A stretch of 13,169 nt of DNA, taken from NCBI GenBank assembly GCA_021789755.1, contig JAJYJD010000078.1, forward strand, positions 1-13,169, written 5' to 3'. This document shows, piece by piece, positions 1 through 5,899 of the stretch. Below the pieces are notes generated by a model. It saw only the letters and a program-made list of their open reading frames with translations, was not told where the DNA came from and did no database searches. The translations under genes were made by a program, and so were the position numbers. The stretch is from Bacteroidota bacterium. Its GTDB lineage: Bacteria; Bacteroidota; Ignavibacteria; Kryptoniales; JAKASW01. Each line of letters starts with the position of its first letter. Position 1 is the stretch's first letter.

Positions 1-1527
1 TTCGACCCTTCCGTTGTGCCGCTCTACGATTCCGTGAACCACCGCGAGTCCCAGACCCGTCCCTTTACCGTCCTTCTTAGTGGTAAAGAATGGTTCGAAA
101 ATGTGTCCCAGGTCTTCTTCGTTTATTCCGATTCCGTTGTCGATCACCCTAATCTCAACCTCGTTTTCTCTCTCAGGCATTCTCATCTCGACTCTGAGAA
201 TGCCGCCGCCGGGCATTGCTTCAATCGCATTTATCTCCAGCGCGATCAGGGCTTGTTCCAACTGTTGCGGATCGCAAATCGCCTCCAGCGGCTTGTCAGG
301 CATGTCGACCTCACATCTCACGTTATTCATGGCGAGATGGTGGGCTATGAGCCTCAGACTCTGTTCGACGATCGGCACAAGGTTCTGCGGCTGGAATTCG
401 CCGACCTTCTGCCTCGAGAAAAGCAGGAGGTTGTTGACGATATTGCCGCATCGTGTGCTTTCATCTGCGATCATTGTAAGCTCGTCTTCCATTTCCTTCG
501 TGCTTTCCCCGGAAATGTTTCCCTTTGATATCTTTTTCTTCAGAAGCTTCGAATAGGCGAGAATGCCGGCAAGGGGGTTGTTCAGCTCGTGCGCCACGCT
601 GGCGGCCAGCTTCCCGAGCGAAGCCATCTTTTCCATCTGGACCATGTTCGAAAGAGCTCTGCGCAGCTCGTCCGTTTTCTGTTCGACCCTCTCTTCGAGA
701 GTCTCGGCCCAGTCTGTCAGTTCGTCCCTCGCACGCCCGAGTTCCTCCGTCATCGTGTTGAACGAGTCGGCGAGGTCGCCGATCTCGTCTGAAGAGCGGA
801 CTTTTATTCTGTAATCAAGATTTCCTTTCGTGATTTCATGCGTCCCCTGAGTCAGTTTCCTGACGGGGATATTGACCATGATCCAGATGAATATTCCCGA
901 GAAAAGCGTCACGCTGAGAACCATAAGTGCGCCGCCCAGGTACGTAGAATGCCTGAGCTGCACGAGACTGGCGTCCAGCGTCTTGAGCGGCAGCATCACA
1001 TCCAGAACTCCGAGCACCGTTTGACTGGCGGGATGCTCATGACAGGGAGCATTGTAGCAGCTCGGTTCGTTCCTTATCGGCGTGATTACTCCGAGAACTC
1101 TGTATCCTTTGGCGGTATGGAAAATGCGGGTCAGCGCGGTATTACCGCTAGTCGGAAGAGCTTTGCCCGGCTGATGGCACACGTTGCATGCCTCGGCATT
1201 CATGTTGACATACTTGCCGACCTCGTCATCAACTGTCGAAAACGTGACCTCACCTTTCTTGTTGTAAATTCGAATGGCTTCTATCCCGGGCTCAGAACCT
1301 AGCGTGTTAATTGTGCGGTAAATATCTTTCCTCCGGTTCTCGAGCATGCTGTAGTGGGTGGATCTTTTTATAAGGTCGCTCGTACGGAGAGCCCAATCGG
1401 TCGTAGCAGCAAGGTACTTCTCAGAATGCCAGTTTAGCATGACGGTTGTGAAGATGGCCGTTGCCACGAGCATCACAAGAAGCACGATAAGGAAAAGCCT
1501 GAACGCCAGAAACCTGGTAATACGCAT
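1..1527 (-). CDS. Membrane sensor histidine kinase with periplasmic c-type haem motifs (partial, C-terminus beyond window)
   Basis: The frame is open from an ATG at 1527 to base 1 (509 codons, no stop), so the last part of the ATPase domain lies outside. I see a first membrane helix at about residues 8-30 and a periplasmic domain at about 33-195 with CNVCH (C114, C117, H118) and CYNAPCHEHP (C157-x4-C162-H163), both able to bind c-type haem. A second helix follows at about 198-220, then HAMP at about 215-270 and a coiled stretch. The H-box VAHELNNPLAG has phospho-acceptor H313, the N-box is EINAIEAMPGGG, the G1 box DNGIGI, the F box FEPFFTTK and the G2 box GTGLGLAVVHGI. The kinase core is of the NtrB-like type that usually partners an NtrC-type sigma-54 activator. 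GAGGG lies 11 bases before the ATG and supports this start; an in-frame GTG 18 bases upstream lacks such a site. The signal sensed (redox state, NO, CO or similar) cannot be read from the sequence. Confidence 0.93.
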   Translation of the reverse strand, partial: MRITRFLAFRLFLIVLLVMLVATAIFTTVMLNWHSEKYLAATTDWALRTSDLIKRSTHYSMLENRRKDIYRTINTLGSEPGIEAIRIYNKKGEVTFSTVDDEVGKYVNMNAEACNVCHQPGKALPTSGNTALTRIFHTAKGYRVLGVITPIRNEPSCYNAPCHEHPASQTVLGVLDVMLPLKTLDASLVQLRHSTYLGGALMVLSVTLFSGIFIWIMVNIPVRKLTQGTHEITKGNLDYRIKVRSSDEIGDLADSFNTMTEELGRARDELTDWAETLEERVEQKTDELRRALSNMVQMEKMASLGKLAASVAHELNNPLAGILAYSKLLKKKISKGNISGESTKEMEDELTMIADESTRCGNIVNNLLLFSRQKVGEFQPQNLVPIVEQSLRLIAHHLAMNNVRCEVDMPDKPLEAICDPQQLEQALIALEINAIEAMPGGGILRVEMRMPERENEVEIRVIDNGIGINEEDLGHIFEPFFTTKKDGKGTGLGLAVVHGIVERHNGRVE

Positions 1528-1627
1528 TTTGTCCAATGCCCTCACGCTAGTCGGGTCAATTCTTATGCCGGGAAAATCAACAGAAGGAAGGCAAAGTCGG
1601 CTCAAATCGCCGATTATTGAAGGGGAG

Positions 1628-1643
1628 CTTTAGCAGTCTAAAG
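1628..1643. repeat. Perfect 6-bp inverted repeat with 4-base loop
   Basis: CTTTAG-CAGT-CTAAAG is a perfect hairpin-forming inverted repeat. It lies between the terminator of the upstream operon and the histidine kinase gene, and overlaps the T-rich tail of that terminator. It may be a secondary part of the terminator or an operator for the kinase gene; nothing seen decides between these. Confidence 0.35.
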
Positions 1644-1675
1644 ACAGAAACCCGCGATGACGCGTTAATCGCGGG
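1640..1675 (-). terminator. Intrinsic terminator of the GcvH-like/HybAB operon
   Basis: On the minus strand the stem CCCGCGAT (1675-1668) pairs perfectly with ATCGCGGG (1658-1651) around a 9-base loop. It is followed by TTTCTGTCTTT, a discontinuous U-tract. It sits 27 bases after the stop codon of the gene at 1703-2527 and separates that operon from the histidine kinase, which therefore probably has its own transcript or depends on read-through. Confidence 0.75.
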
Positions 1676-1702
1676 CAACGAGGCAGAATTCCGCGTCCCG
1701 AA

Positions 1703-2527
1703 TCAGACCCTGTCCGAGAGCAGTCTCTTTAACAGCGAAATATATTTGACGGGACCCAGAACGTCTCTGAGGTTTTTGGGACGGACGCCGCCGTCCAGCA
1801 GCGTGACCCCAGGTGCAGGCAGCCTGTTATCGAACTCTTCGAGCATTTCCTGCTTGAGCCTGCGCAGCTGTTCGTTCGAAAGAGACTCGATCGCGGAGGA
1901 GTTGAGACTATCTTTCGGAACGCCTTCTTCGGACCGGATCTCGTTCAGCCAGCCTGAATCGTATGGGTCGAGGTGTACAAGAGCCGACGACTCCATCAGT
2001 CGCGGATTGACAGATCTGATTATTCCATTGACCGGGGACTGCACAGCGAGGGTACCGTCTTCGCAAATAACCCAGGCACACGGACTTCCATTCACTGACG
2101 AAGAGCCTGTCTGAGGAAACACAACGCTTCTGACTCCTTCGATAAGCGCGGCGGCATAATGGTCGATTCCTAAACGGAAAACATCCGCAGACACTTCCTT
2201 CATCCAGACATGCCCACGCGAATAAAGCCTGTCCTCAGCCGGCTTTCTGGACAGCGGTCCGCCGAAAATATTCCGGACCATCTCAAACAAAGTATCCTGC
2301 TTCGGTTGAGACTTCGCATTCCCTTCTAAGGCAGCCGATCTGATTTTACCTGCAGATGCGGCTTCAGAAGCGGGTGCTGATTTCTGTCGCATGGCCTGAT
2401 CGAATGGACAGGCGTCACATTCATAGTTGCGGTCGCATAGTTTATACGATACCAATCCGGCATCTGTCCAGATACAATTGAACTCGCCTTCCGGTATCAC
2501 TTTGCTCACAGCATATTTTTCTTCCAT
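1703..2527 (-). CDS. GcvH-like (H-protein fold) protein with N-terminal cysteine cluster, lacking the lipoyl lysine
   Basis: The protein has 274 residues against about 130 for true glycine-cleavage H-protein. The N-terminus has C18 and then C31, C37 and C40 in KLCDRNYECDACPFD, a pattern suited to a metal or Fe-S site. A low-complexity Ala/Ser linker follows (about 48-75). The H-like domain spans about 100-185, with GHVWMK, GIDHYAAALI, SPVNGII and DSGWL matching H-protein landmarks. In an ungapped alignment to E. coli GcvH over the lipoyl loop, the lipoylated lysine falls on D157, so lipoate carriage is unlikely. The C-terminal extension ends with GVTLLDGG, also present in the paralogue at 4616-5326. 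It is the last gene of a four-gene operon, 25 bases after the HybB-like gene and just before a terminator. No signal peptide or membrane helix is seen, so it is probably cytoplasmic. Databases may label it glycine cleavage protein H, but no gcvT or gcvP is here; I infer an accessory role in the membrane redox module. Confidence 0.85.
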   Translation of the reverse strand: MEEKYAVSKVIPEGEFNCIWTDAGLVSYKLCDRNYECDACPFDQAMRQKSAPASEAASAGKIRSAALEGNAKSQPKQDTLFEMVRNIFGGPLSRKPAEDRLYSRGHVWMKEVSADVFRLGIDHYAAALIEGVRSVVFPQTGSSSVNGSPCAWVICEDGTLAVQSPVNGIIRSVNPRLMESSALVHLDPYDSGWLNEIRSEEGVPKDSLNSSAIESLSNEQLRRLKQEMLEEFDNRLPAPGVTLLDGGVRPKNLRDVLGPVKYISLLKRLLSDRV

Positions 2528-2552
2528 AGTGCACCCGCTTCTCTTCGGATTT

Positions 2553-3794
2553 CTATTTTGCTTCCATTCCGAACGACGGCTCGCCCTTCACCTTGATCTC
2601 GTCCTCGATTACGACGACTTCATAACTCTCGGCGTGCGCCGGTTCCCTGGCCGCCGCTTCTTTCGGAAAAACTGCAAGATTCTTCGCAGCCCACGCAAAC
2701 GCACCGAAACCGACAGCGACTATCATGAAGGTAACCGCAATTTCCATCCAGCTGGGGAAATAACCCACGCCGTAGTGCTGCTCCAGGGATGTTATACTTA
2801 CGTTCATCCTGTTGAGCACGAAGCCCGTCACGACGAGGACGGCGCTGTAGAACAGGCCTCTCTTACTCTCTCTTACCCTCGGGTTGACAAGCAATGCTAT
2901 CGGCACGAGAACGCCAACGATGATCTCGGTCCAGTAAAGGGTTCCCTCGAGATTGAAGGTTACGAGATACGAACCGAGATTGTAATTCAGGATGTCTTCG
3001 ATTTTGAGGACGAGGTAAATCGCAAGTGCGACCGCAGTCACCTTGCCCAGCTTCGACAATATAGGCACCTCGATTTCGCGGTGAAAAGCGCGCGAGCTAA
3101 AAAATGATTCTATGGTCACCATGGCGGGGCCGACTGCCACGGCCGAGGTGAAGAACAGAAACGGAAGATTCCCTGAGTACCAAAGGGGATACATCTTCTC
3201 CGGGATGATCAGATACAACGAACCGAGCGAAGACTGGTGAAGCGTTGACAGCATGACGCCAAGGATGACCATCGGGATGATGATGTTATGGACTGCGCGG
3301 GCGGCCTTCTGCAGCTTCAACCTCTCAAACAGCATAGGGCTGAACTCCAGTGCAAGCACAGCCGTATACAGCATTACACACCAGGCCACCTCGAACATTA
3401 CCGAATGTGGATTCCACATCACCAGCGGATGCCAGATGTTCCACGGCCTTCCGAGGTCGAAGAGGAGGGCGAAGACGACGAGCACATAGCCGAGGAACGC
3501 GGTCAGAACCGAGGGACGAACGATCGCTTTGTAGTCATCCAGATGGAAGACGTAAACGGCGGATGCTACGACGAAACCTCCCGCCGCCAGCCCGACGCCG
3601 CAAAGCACATCGAAACCGATCCACAGGCCCCACGGGAAACGATCGGTCAGATGAGTTGCGGCCCCGAGCCCCAGCGCAAATCTCGTCACCGTTGAATACA
3701 GCCCTGCAACCACCAGAACCAGAAAGACCGATTTCCAGAACGTCATGTGCCGGAACCAGTCAGTAACCTTCGAAATAAGACTATTCGTGTTCAT
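2553..3794 (-). CDS. HybB/NrfD-family integral membrane subunit (quinone-interacting)
   Basis: The protein has 413 residues and about nine or ten hydrophobic helices. It resembles HybB, the membrane subunit of hydrogenase 2 (about 390 residues in E. coli), in the NrfD/PsrC superfamily. Recognisable stretches include FPWGLWIGFDVLCGVGLAAGG near residues 54-75, FDLGRPWNIWHPLVMWNPHS near 110-130, and HQSSLGSLYLI near 185-196. The family exchanges electrons and protons between a quinone pool and an attached iron-sulfur subunit and binds no haem of its own. The hydrophilic tail after about residue 375 is acidic and lysine-rich and may contact cytoplasmic partners. The start has GGAGG five bases upstream, and only 15 bases separate it from the HybA-like gene, so the two surely act together. 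Gene symbol hybB is not given because no hydrogenase catalytic subunit is nearby. Confidence 0.9.
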   Translation of the reverse strand: MNTNSLISKVTDWFRHMTFWKSVFLVLVVAGLYSTVTRFALGLGAATHLTDRFPWGLWIGFDVLCGVGLAAGGFVVASAVYVFHLDDYKAIVRPSVLTAFLGYVLVVFALLFDLGRPWNIWHPLVMWNPHSVMFEVAWCVMLYTAVLALEFSPMLFERLKLQKAARAVHNIIIPMVILGVMLSTLHQSSLGSLYLIIPEKMYPLWYSGNLPFLFFTSAVAVGPAMVTIESFFSSRAFHREIEVPILSKLGKVTAVALAIYLVLKIEDILNYNLGSYLVTFNLEGTLYWTEIIVGVLVPIALLVNPRVRESKRGLFYSAVLVVTGFVLNRMNVSITSLEQHYGVGYFPSWMEIAVTFMIVAVGFGAFAWAAKNLAVFPKEAAAREPAHAESYEVVVIEDEIKVKGEPSFGMEAK

Positions 3795-3809
3795 TTTGCC
3801 TCCAGTGGT

Positions 3810-4589
3810 TTACCGTTTGTCGTCATTTTCGTTGATCGGTGCATTTTTGCGCTTCATTTCCTCTTCATATTCCGCAACCTTTTTCTTGCGGTCGGTCAGC
3901 CACCAGAAACCTGCCATCAGAGTGCTGCCCCAGACGAAGTAATTCGGAATCTTCTCCATAATATCCCAGGTGTACTTGGGAAGGGCTCTCTTGGGAAGAT
4001 TCGCAGGGAAGCCGATTTTGCCGAAGTCGACACCGGCGAGATACATTGTCGATGTGCCTTCGATCTCACTGATCCCGAAGATTTGCTGCACATAAGTCTT
4101 CGGACTTTCCTTGATCCTCTTCTCAGCTTCTGCGACCAGATCGTCACGATATCCAAAAATGCGCGCCTGCGCCGGGCATGCTTCGACACACGCAGGTTGT
4201 TTTCCTTTCTGCTGACGGTCGTAGCACATGTCGCACTTCGTGACTTTCGGATTGAGCTTGTTCCACTGATACTTCGGTATCTGGAACGGGCAGGCCTGCA
4301 TGCAATAACGGCAGCCTATACACTTGCTCTCGTCGTAGGTCACCGGACCTTCCGGCGTCTTTTGGAACGCACCCACGGGGCAGACCGACGCGCACGTCGG
4401 TTCCTCGCAATGCATGCACAGCCTCGGTACATATGTATCGCCATATTGTTGTACTACGGTGTTCTTCTCGCAAGACAGCTCGTGCACATCGGTGTGAGGA
4501 AAGCCCCATCTGTCTGCACATGCTTCCTCACATGCCATACATCCGATGCACTGTGTCGTATCAATTAGAATTCCCACCTGACGTTTCAT
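3810..4589 (-). CDS. HybA-like four-[4Fe-4S] ferredoxin subunit with C-terminal membrane anchor
   Basis: The 259-residue protein has sixteen cysteines arranged as four cluster sites: C14/C17/C20/C24, C58/C61/C66/C70, C90/C93/C96/C100 and C119/C122/C134/C138. This is the DmsB/HybA arrangement, so it should relay electrons along a four-cluster wire. A short hydrophobic stretch near residues 216-231, followed by a basic segment, resembles the C-terminal anchor of HybA. Unlike E. coli HybA, the protein starts directly with MKRQVGILIDTTQCIGC and has no Tat or Sec signal. The ATG has a strong AAGGAGA site, and no in-frame upstream extension was needed. The clusters are therefore predicted to be cytoplasmic. 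It follows the first GcvH-like gene by 26 bases and precedes the HybB-like gene by 15, and presumably docks on the HybB-like subunit to pass electrons to or from quinone. The donor or acceptor enzyme is not encoded in the window. Confidence 0.9.
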   Translation of the reverse strand: MKRQVGILIDTTQCIGCMACEEACADRWGFPHTDVHELSCEKNTVVQQYGDTYVPRLCMHCEEPTCASVCPVGAFQKTPEGPVTYDESKCIGCRYCMQACPFQIPKYQWNKLNPKVTKCDMCYDRQQKGKQPACVEACPAQARIFGYRDDLVAEAEKRIKESPKTYVQQIFGISEIEGTSTMYLAGVDFGKIGFPANLPKRALPKYTWDIMEKIPNYFVWGSTLMAGFWWLTDRKKKVAEYEEEMKRKNAPINENDDKR

Positions 4590-4615
4590 CTTGGTTCTCC
4601 TTTTCCGATCCGCGA

Positions 4616-5326
4616 CTATGAGTTGGTTTTGTGCCCGTTGTTCCCGGCACCGAGGAAATCGTTTTCGAACTTCTGCCAGACTTCCTGTGGGGAACGTTCC
4701 ATGACGTCATTGACCGGAATGCCGCCGTCCATAAGGGTCACCCCCGCCAGAGAAGGTGAGCCGGACGCGACGAGCGCCTCCGTCTGTGCCGTGATGAAGT
4801 TTCTGAATCTTTTGATTTCTTCCTTCAGCCATGCGGCGGCCTCGTTGCCGATAGACAGCTCCTTGATCTCACCGGCGAGGTTCGTCGGCTCAAGCAGCGT
4901 GATCCAGCCTCCCTTGTACGGCTCTTTCCTGACTACTCCGGGCGAGTTGTTCAGATCCTCGTTGAAGGCAACGATCTTTCCTGAAATGGGCGAACGGAAT
5001 GACATCTCTTTCCCACCCTGGCTTATAGTGAAAAGTCTGTCGCCCTTCCTGACTGCCGTGCCGGTCGAAACAGGACTGACTTTGCTGACCGGCCCGATTA
5101 CCTTCTGCACGAAGTCGTCGAGCCCGATCCGGGTAAGGCCGTCCGGGAGCAGCTCAACCCATGTATGACCCTTGCCGAAAAAATATCCCTTGGGGATCAC
5201 GAACCTTGGCTTTGCGGAAACCGGAGCGGCCGTTGAAAGCGCCGCCCTGCGTTTCGCTGCCCTCTGCACGAAATAATCGATTATCAGAAAAACGATTATT
5301 GTCGCGACTACAAACAACGCAACCAT
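4616..5326 (-). CDS. Membrane-anchored GcvH-like protein, first gene of the HybAB-type operon
   Basis: The 236-residue protein has an N-terminal hydrophobic helix at about 2-20, then basic residues (QRAAKRR) that predict a single membrane anchor with the rest in the cytoplasm. The H-protein-like domain spans about 46-150: GKGHTWVEL, RIGLDDFVQKVIGPV, KGDRLFTISQGGKEM, SPISGKIVAFNEDLNNSP and YKGGWITLL follow E. coli GcvH closely, without gaps in the lipoyl loop. The residue at the lipoylated position is G105, with lysine one place later (K106), so lipoylation is doubtful but not excluded. A C-terminal helical extension carries GVTLMDGG (195-202), shared with the second GcvH-like protein at 1703-2527. 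A perfect AGGAGG lies six bases before the ATG. This is the promoter-proximal gene, about 185 bases downstream of a predicted sigma-54 transcription start. It may link the redox membrane module to an unknown partner; a real role in glycine cleavage is unlikely given the anchor and neighbours. Confidence 0.87.
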   Translation of the reverse strand: MVALFVVATIIVFLIIDYFVQRAAKRRAALSTAAPVSAKPRFVIPKGYFFGKGHTWVELLPDGLTRIGLDDFVQKVIGPVSKVSPVSTGTAVRKGDRLFTISQGGKEMSFRSPISGKIVAFNEDLNNSPGVVRKEPYKGGWITLLEPTNLAGEIKELSIGNEAAAWLKEEIKRFRNFITAQTEALVASGSPSLAGVTLMDGGIPVNDVMERSPQEVWQKFENDFLGAGNNGHKTNS

Positions 5327-5332
5327 TTTGAA

Positions 5333-5338
5333 CCTCCT
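5333..5338 (-). promoter_or_regulatory. Strong Shine-Dalgarno AGGAGG overlapping the stop of a leader ORF
   Basis: AGGAGG lies six bases before the ATG at 5326. Its first two bases are the last two bases of the TAG stop of a possible 49-codon leader ORF (5337-5486). A ribosome ending there would sit on the initiation site of the first operon gene, which allows translational coupling if the leader ORF is real. Confidence 0.6.
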
Positions 5339-5486
5339 AAGATTTTGCGGTAGTGTGTGTTGATTTATCCAATTCTAACCTGCTGACATTATGGTCCGGC
5401 GAGTTGACGGATTCCCGAGACGCGCTCGAAATGGAAATAATCCCCGGTACAATTGGAATGTTCAATTCAAGCTTCTCCGATCTCAT
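5337..5486 (-). CDS. Possible 49-codon leader ORF (weak)
   Basis: An ATG at 5486, preceded directly by an in-frame TAG, opens a 49-codon frame ending in TAG at 5337. The peptide starts MRSEKLELNIPIVPG and has no recognised domain, hydrophobic helix or signal. It begins about 26 bases after the predicted sigma-54 start site and fills most of the leader. The ribosome site is weak (GAAGAG, about 6-7 bases upstream). It may be chance; the argument for it is the position of its stop inside the Shine-Dalgarno sequence of the next gene. Confidence 0.2.
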   Translation of the reverse strand: MRSEKLELNIPIVPGIISISSASRESVNSPDHNVSRLELDKSTHTTAKS

Positions 5487-5522
5487 CTAATTCTCTTCTT
5501 TCTGAATCTTCACCTATTATTC

Positions 5523-5539
5523 ATCAATATGTGTTCCAA
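5523..5539 (-). promoter_or_regulatory. Predicted sigma-54 (-24/-12) promoter of the GcvH-like/HybAB operon
   Basis: The minus strand reads TTGGAACACATATTGAT, against the sigma-54 consensus TTGGCACGNNNNTTGCT. It has the -24 GG, the correct 10-base spacing to the -12 element and TTG at -14 to -12, and matches 10 of 13 fixed positions. The -12 element has GA instead of GC. Transcription would start near 5512 and read into the gene at 5326. The phased palindromes upstream at 5650-5763 are where an enhancer-binding activator would sit, which strengthens the call. Confidence 0.55.
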
Positions 5540-5649
5540 ACCGGCTCCTGCGGAGAGAAAAATTTGATTCGCTAACTTCTTACAGGGACACGATTTAAGA
5601 GTTGGGAAATGCCGATGCGAGCTTCACGTCGACGACAGAAGGGCCGTGC

Positions 5650-5763
5650 GTTGAATGGCTCAACGCTGTTTCTTAGCCAAGTGTTGAATATGTCGCTGCA
5701 ATATCCGTAAACGCAGAAATCGTGGTGTTAAATATCTCAACATGGTTTGTTGAGTATCTCAAC
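5650..5763 (-). promoter_or_regulatory. Array of four helically phased GTTGAN-N3-NTCAAC palindromes (probable activator sites)
   Basis: Four 15-base sites are present on the plus strand: GTTGAATGGCTCAAC at 5650-5664, GTTGAATATGTCGCT at 5683-5697 (left half intact, right half degenerate), GTTAAATATCTCAAC at 5727-5741, and the perfect palindrome GTTGAGTATCTCAAC at 5749-5763. Their centres are 33, 44 and 22 bases apart, all exact multiples of 11, so a bound protein would line up on one helix face. They lie 130-230 bases upstream of the predicted sigma-54 promoter, a normal distance for NtrC-type enhancer sites. The bound regulator is not identified; I infer the response regulator partner of the haem sensor kinase at 1-1527. 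Confidence 0.7.
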
Positions 5764-5899
5764 GACGGGAGGCGGTGACTTCAGGGAAGAGAAAGAGAAT
5801 CCGCTTAGATTGCGCGATATCGGGTGCTGGTGAAGGCCTCAGCGGGACTGACTGATTCTTGTCTTGATTCCCCCCACGGATAATTTGACAGGAATAGCG
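5764..5899. other. Gene-free spacer downstream of deoC
   Basis: This stretch lies between the deoC stop and the palindrome array, where deoC transcription should end. I see no coding frame, no tRNA and no convincing GC-rich hairpin with a T-run. Termination here may be factor-dependent, or deoC transcripts may read through the palindrome array. Confidence 0.4.

Noticed and set aside
16..1302. Several plus-strand frames of 67-170 codons
   Set aside because: All are antisense to the histidine kinase, whose H, N, G1, F and G2 boxes read without interruption on the minus strand.
1527..1636. An N-terminally extended histidine kinase starting at GTG 1545 or further upstream
   Set aside because: The frame is open back to a TAA near 1636, but no ribosome site precedes these starts, while GAGGG is well placed for the ATG at 1527 directly before the first membrane helix.
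2427..3107. A 226-codon plus-strand frame
   Set aside because: It is antisense to the HybB-like gene and the start of the second GcvH-like gene, and its translation is arginine- and histidine-rich in the way typical of shadow frames.
2553..4589. A complete hydrogenase-2 operon
   Set aside because: Only HybA-like and HybB-like subunits are present; no large or small NiFe subunit and no maturation genes are in the window.
1703..5326. Glycine cleavage system genes (gcvH)
   Set aside because: The H fold is recognisable, but the lipoyl lysine position is D or G, both proteins carry extra segments, and no gcvT or gcvP is nearby.
5650..5763. A CRISPR array
   Set aside because: The repeats are only 15 bases, palindromic, imperfect, and separated by 7-29 bases, which fits protein-binding sites rather than a repeat-spacer array.
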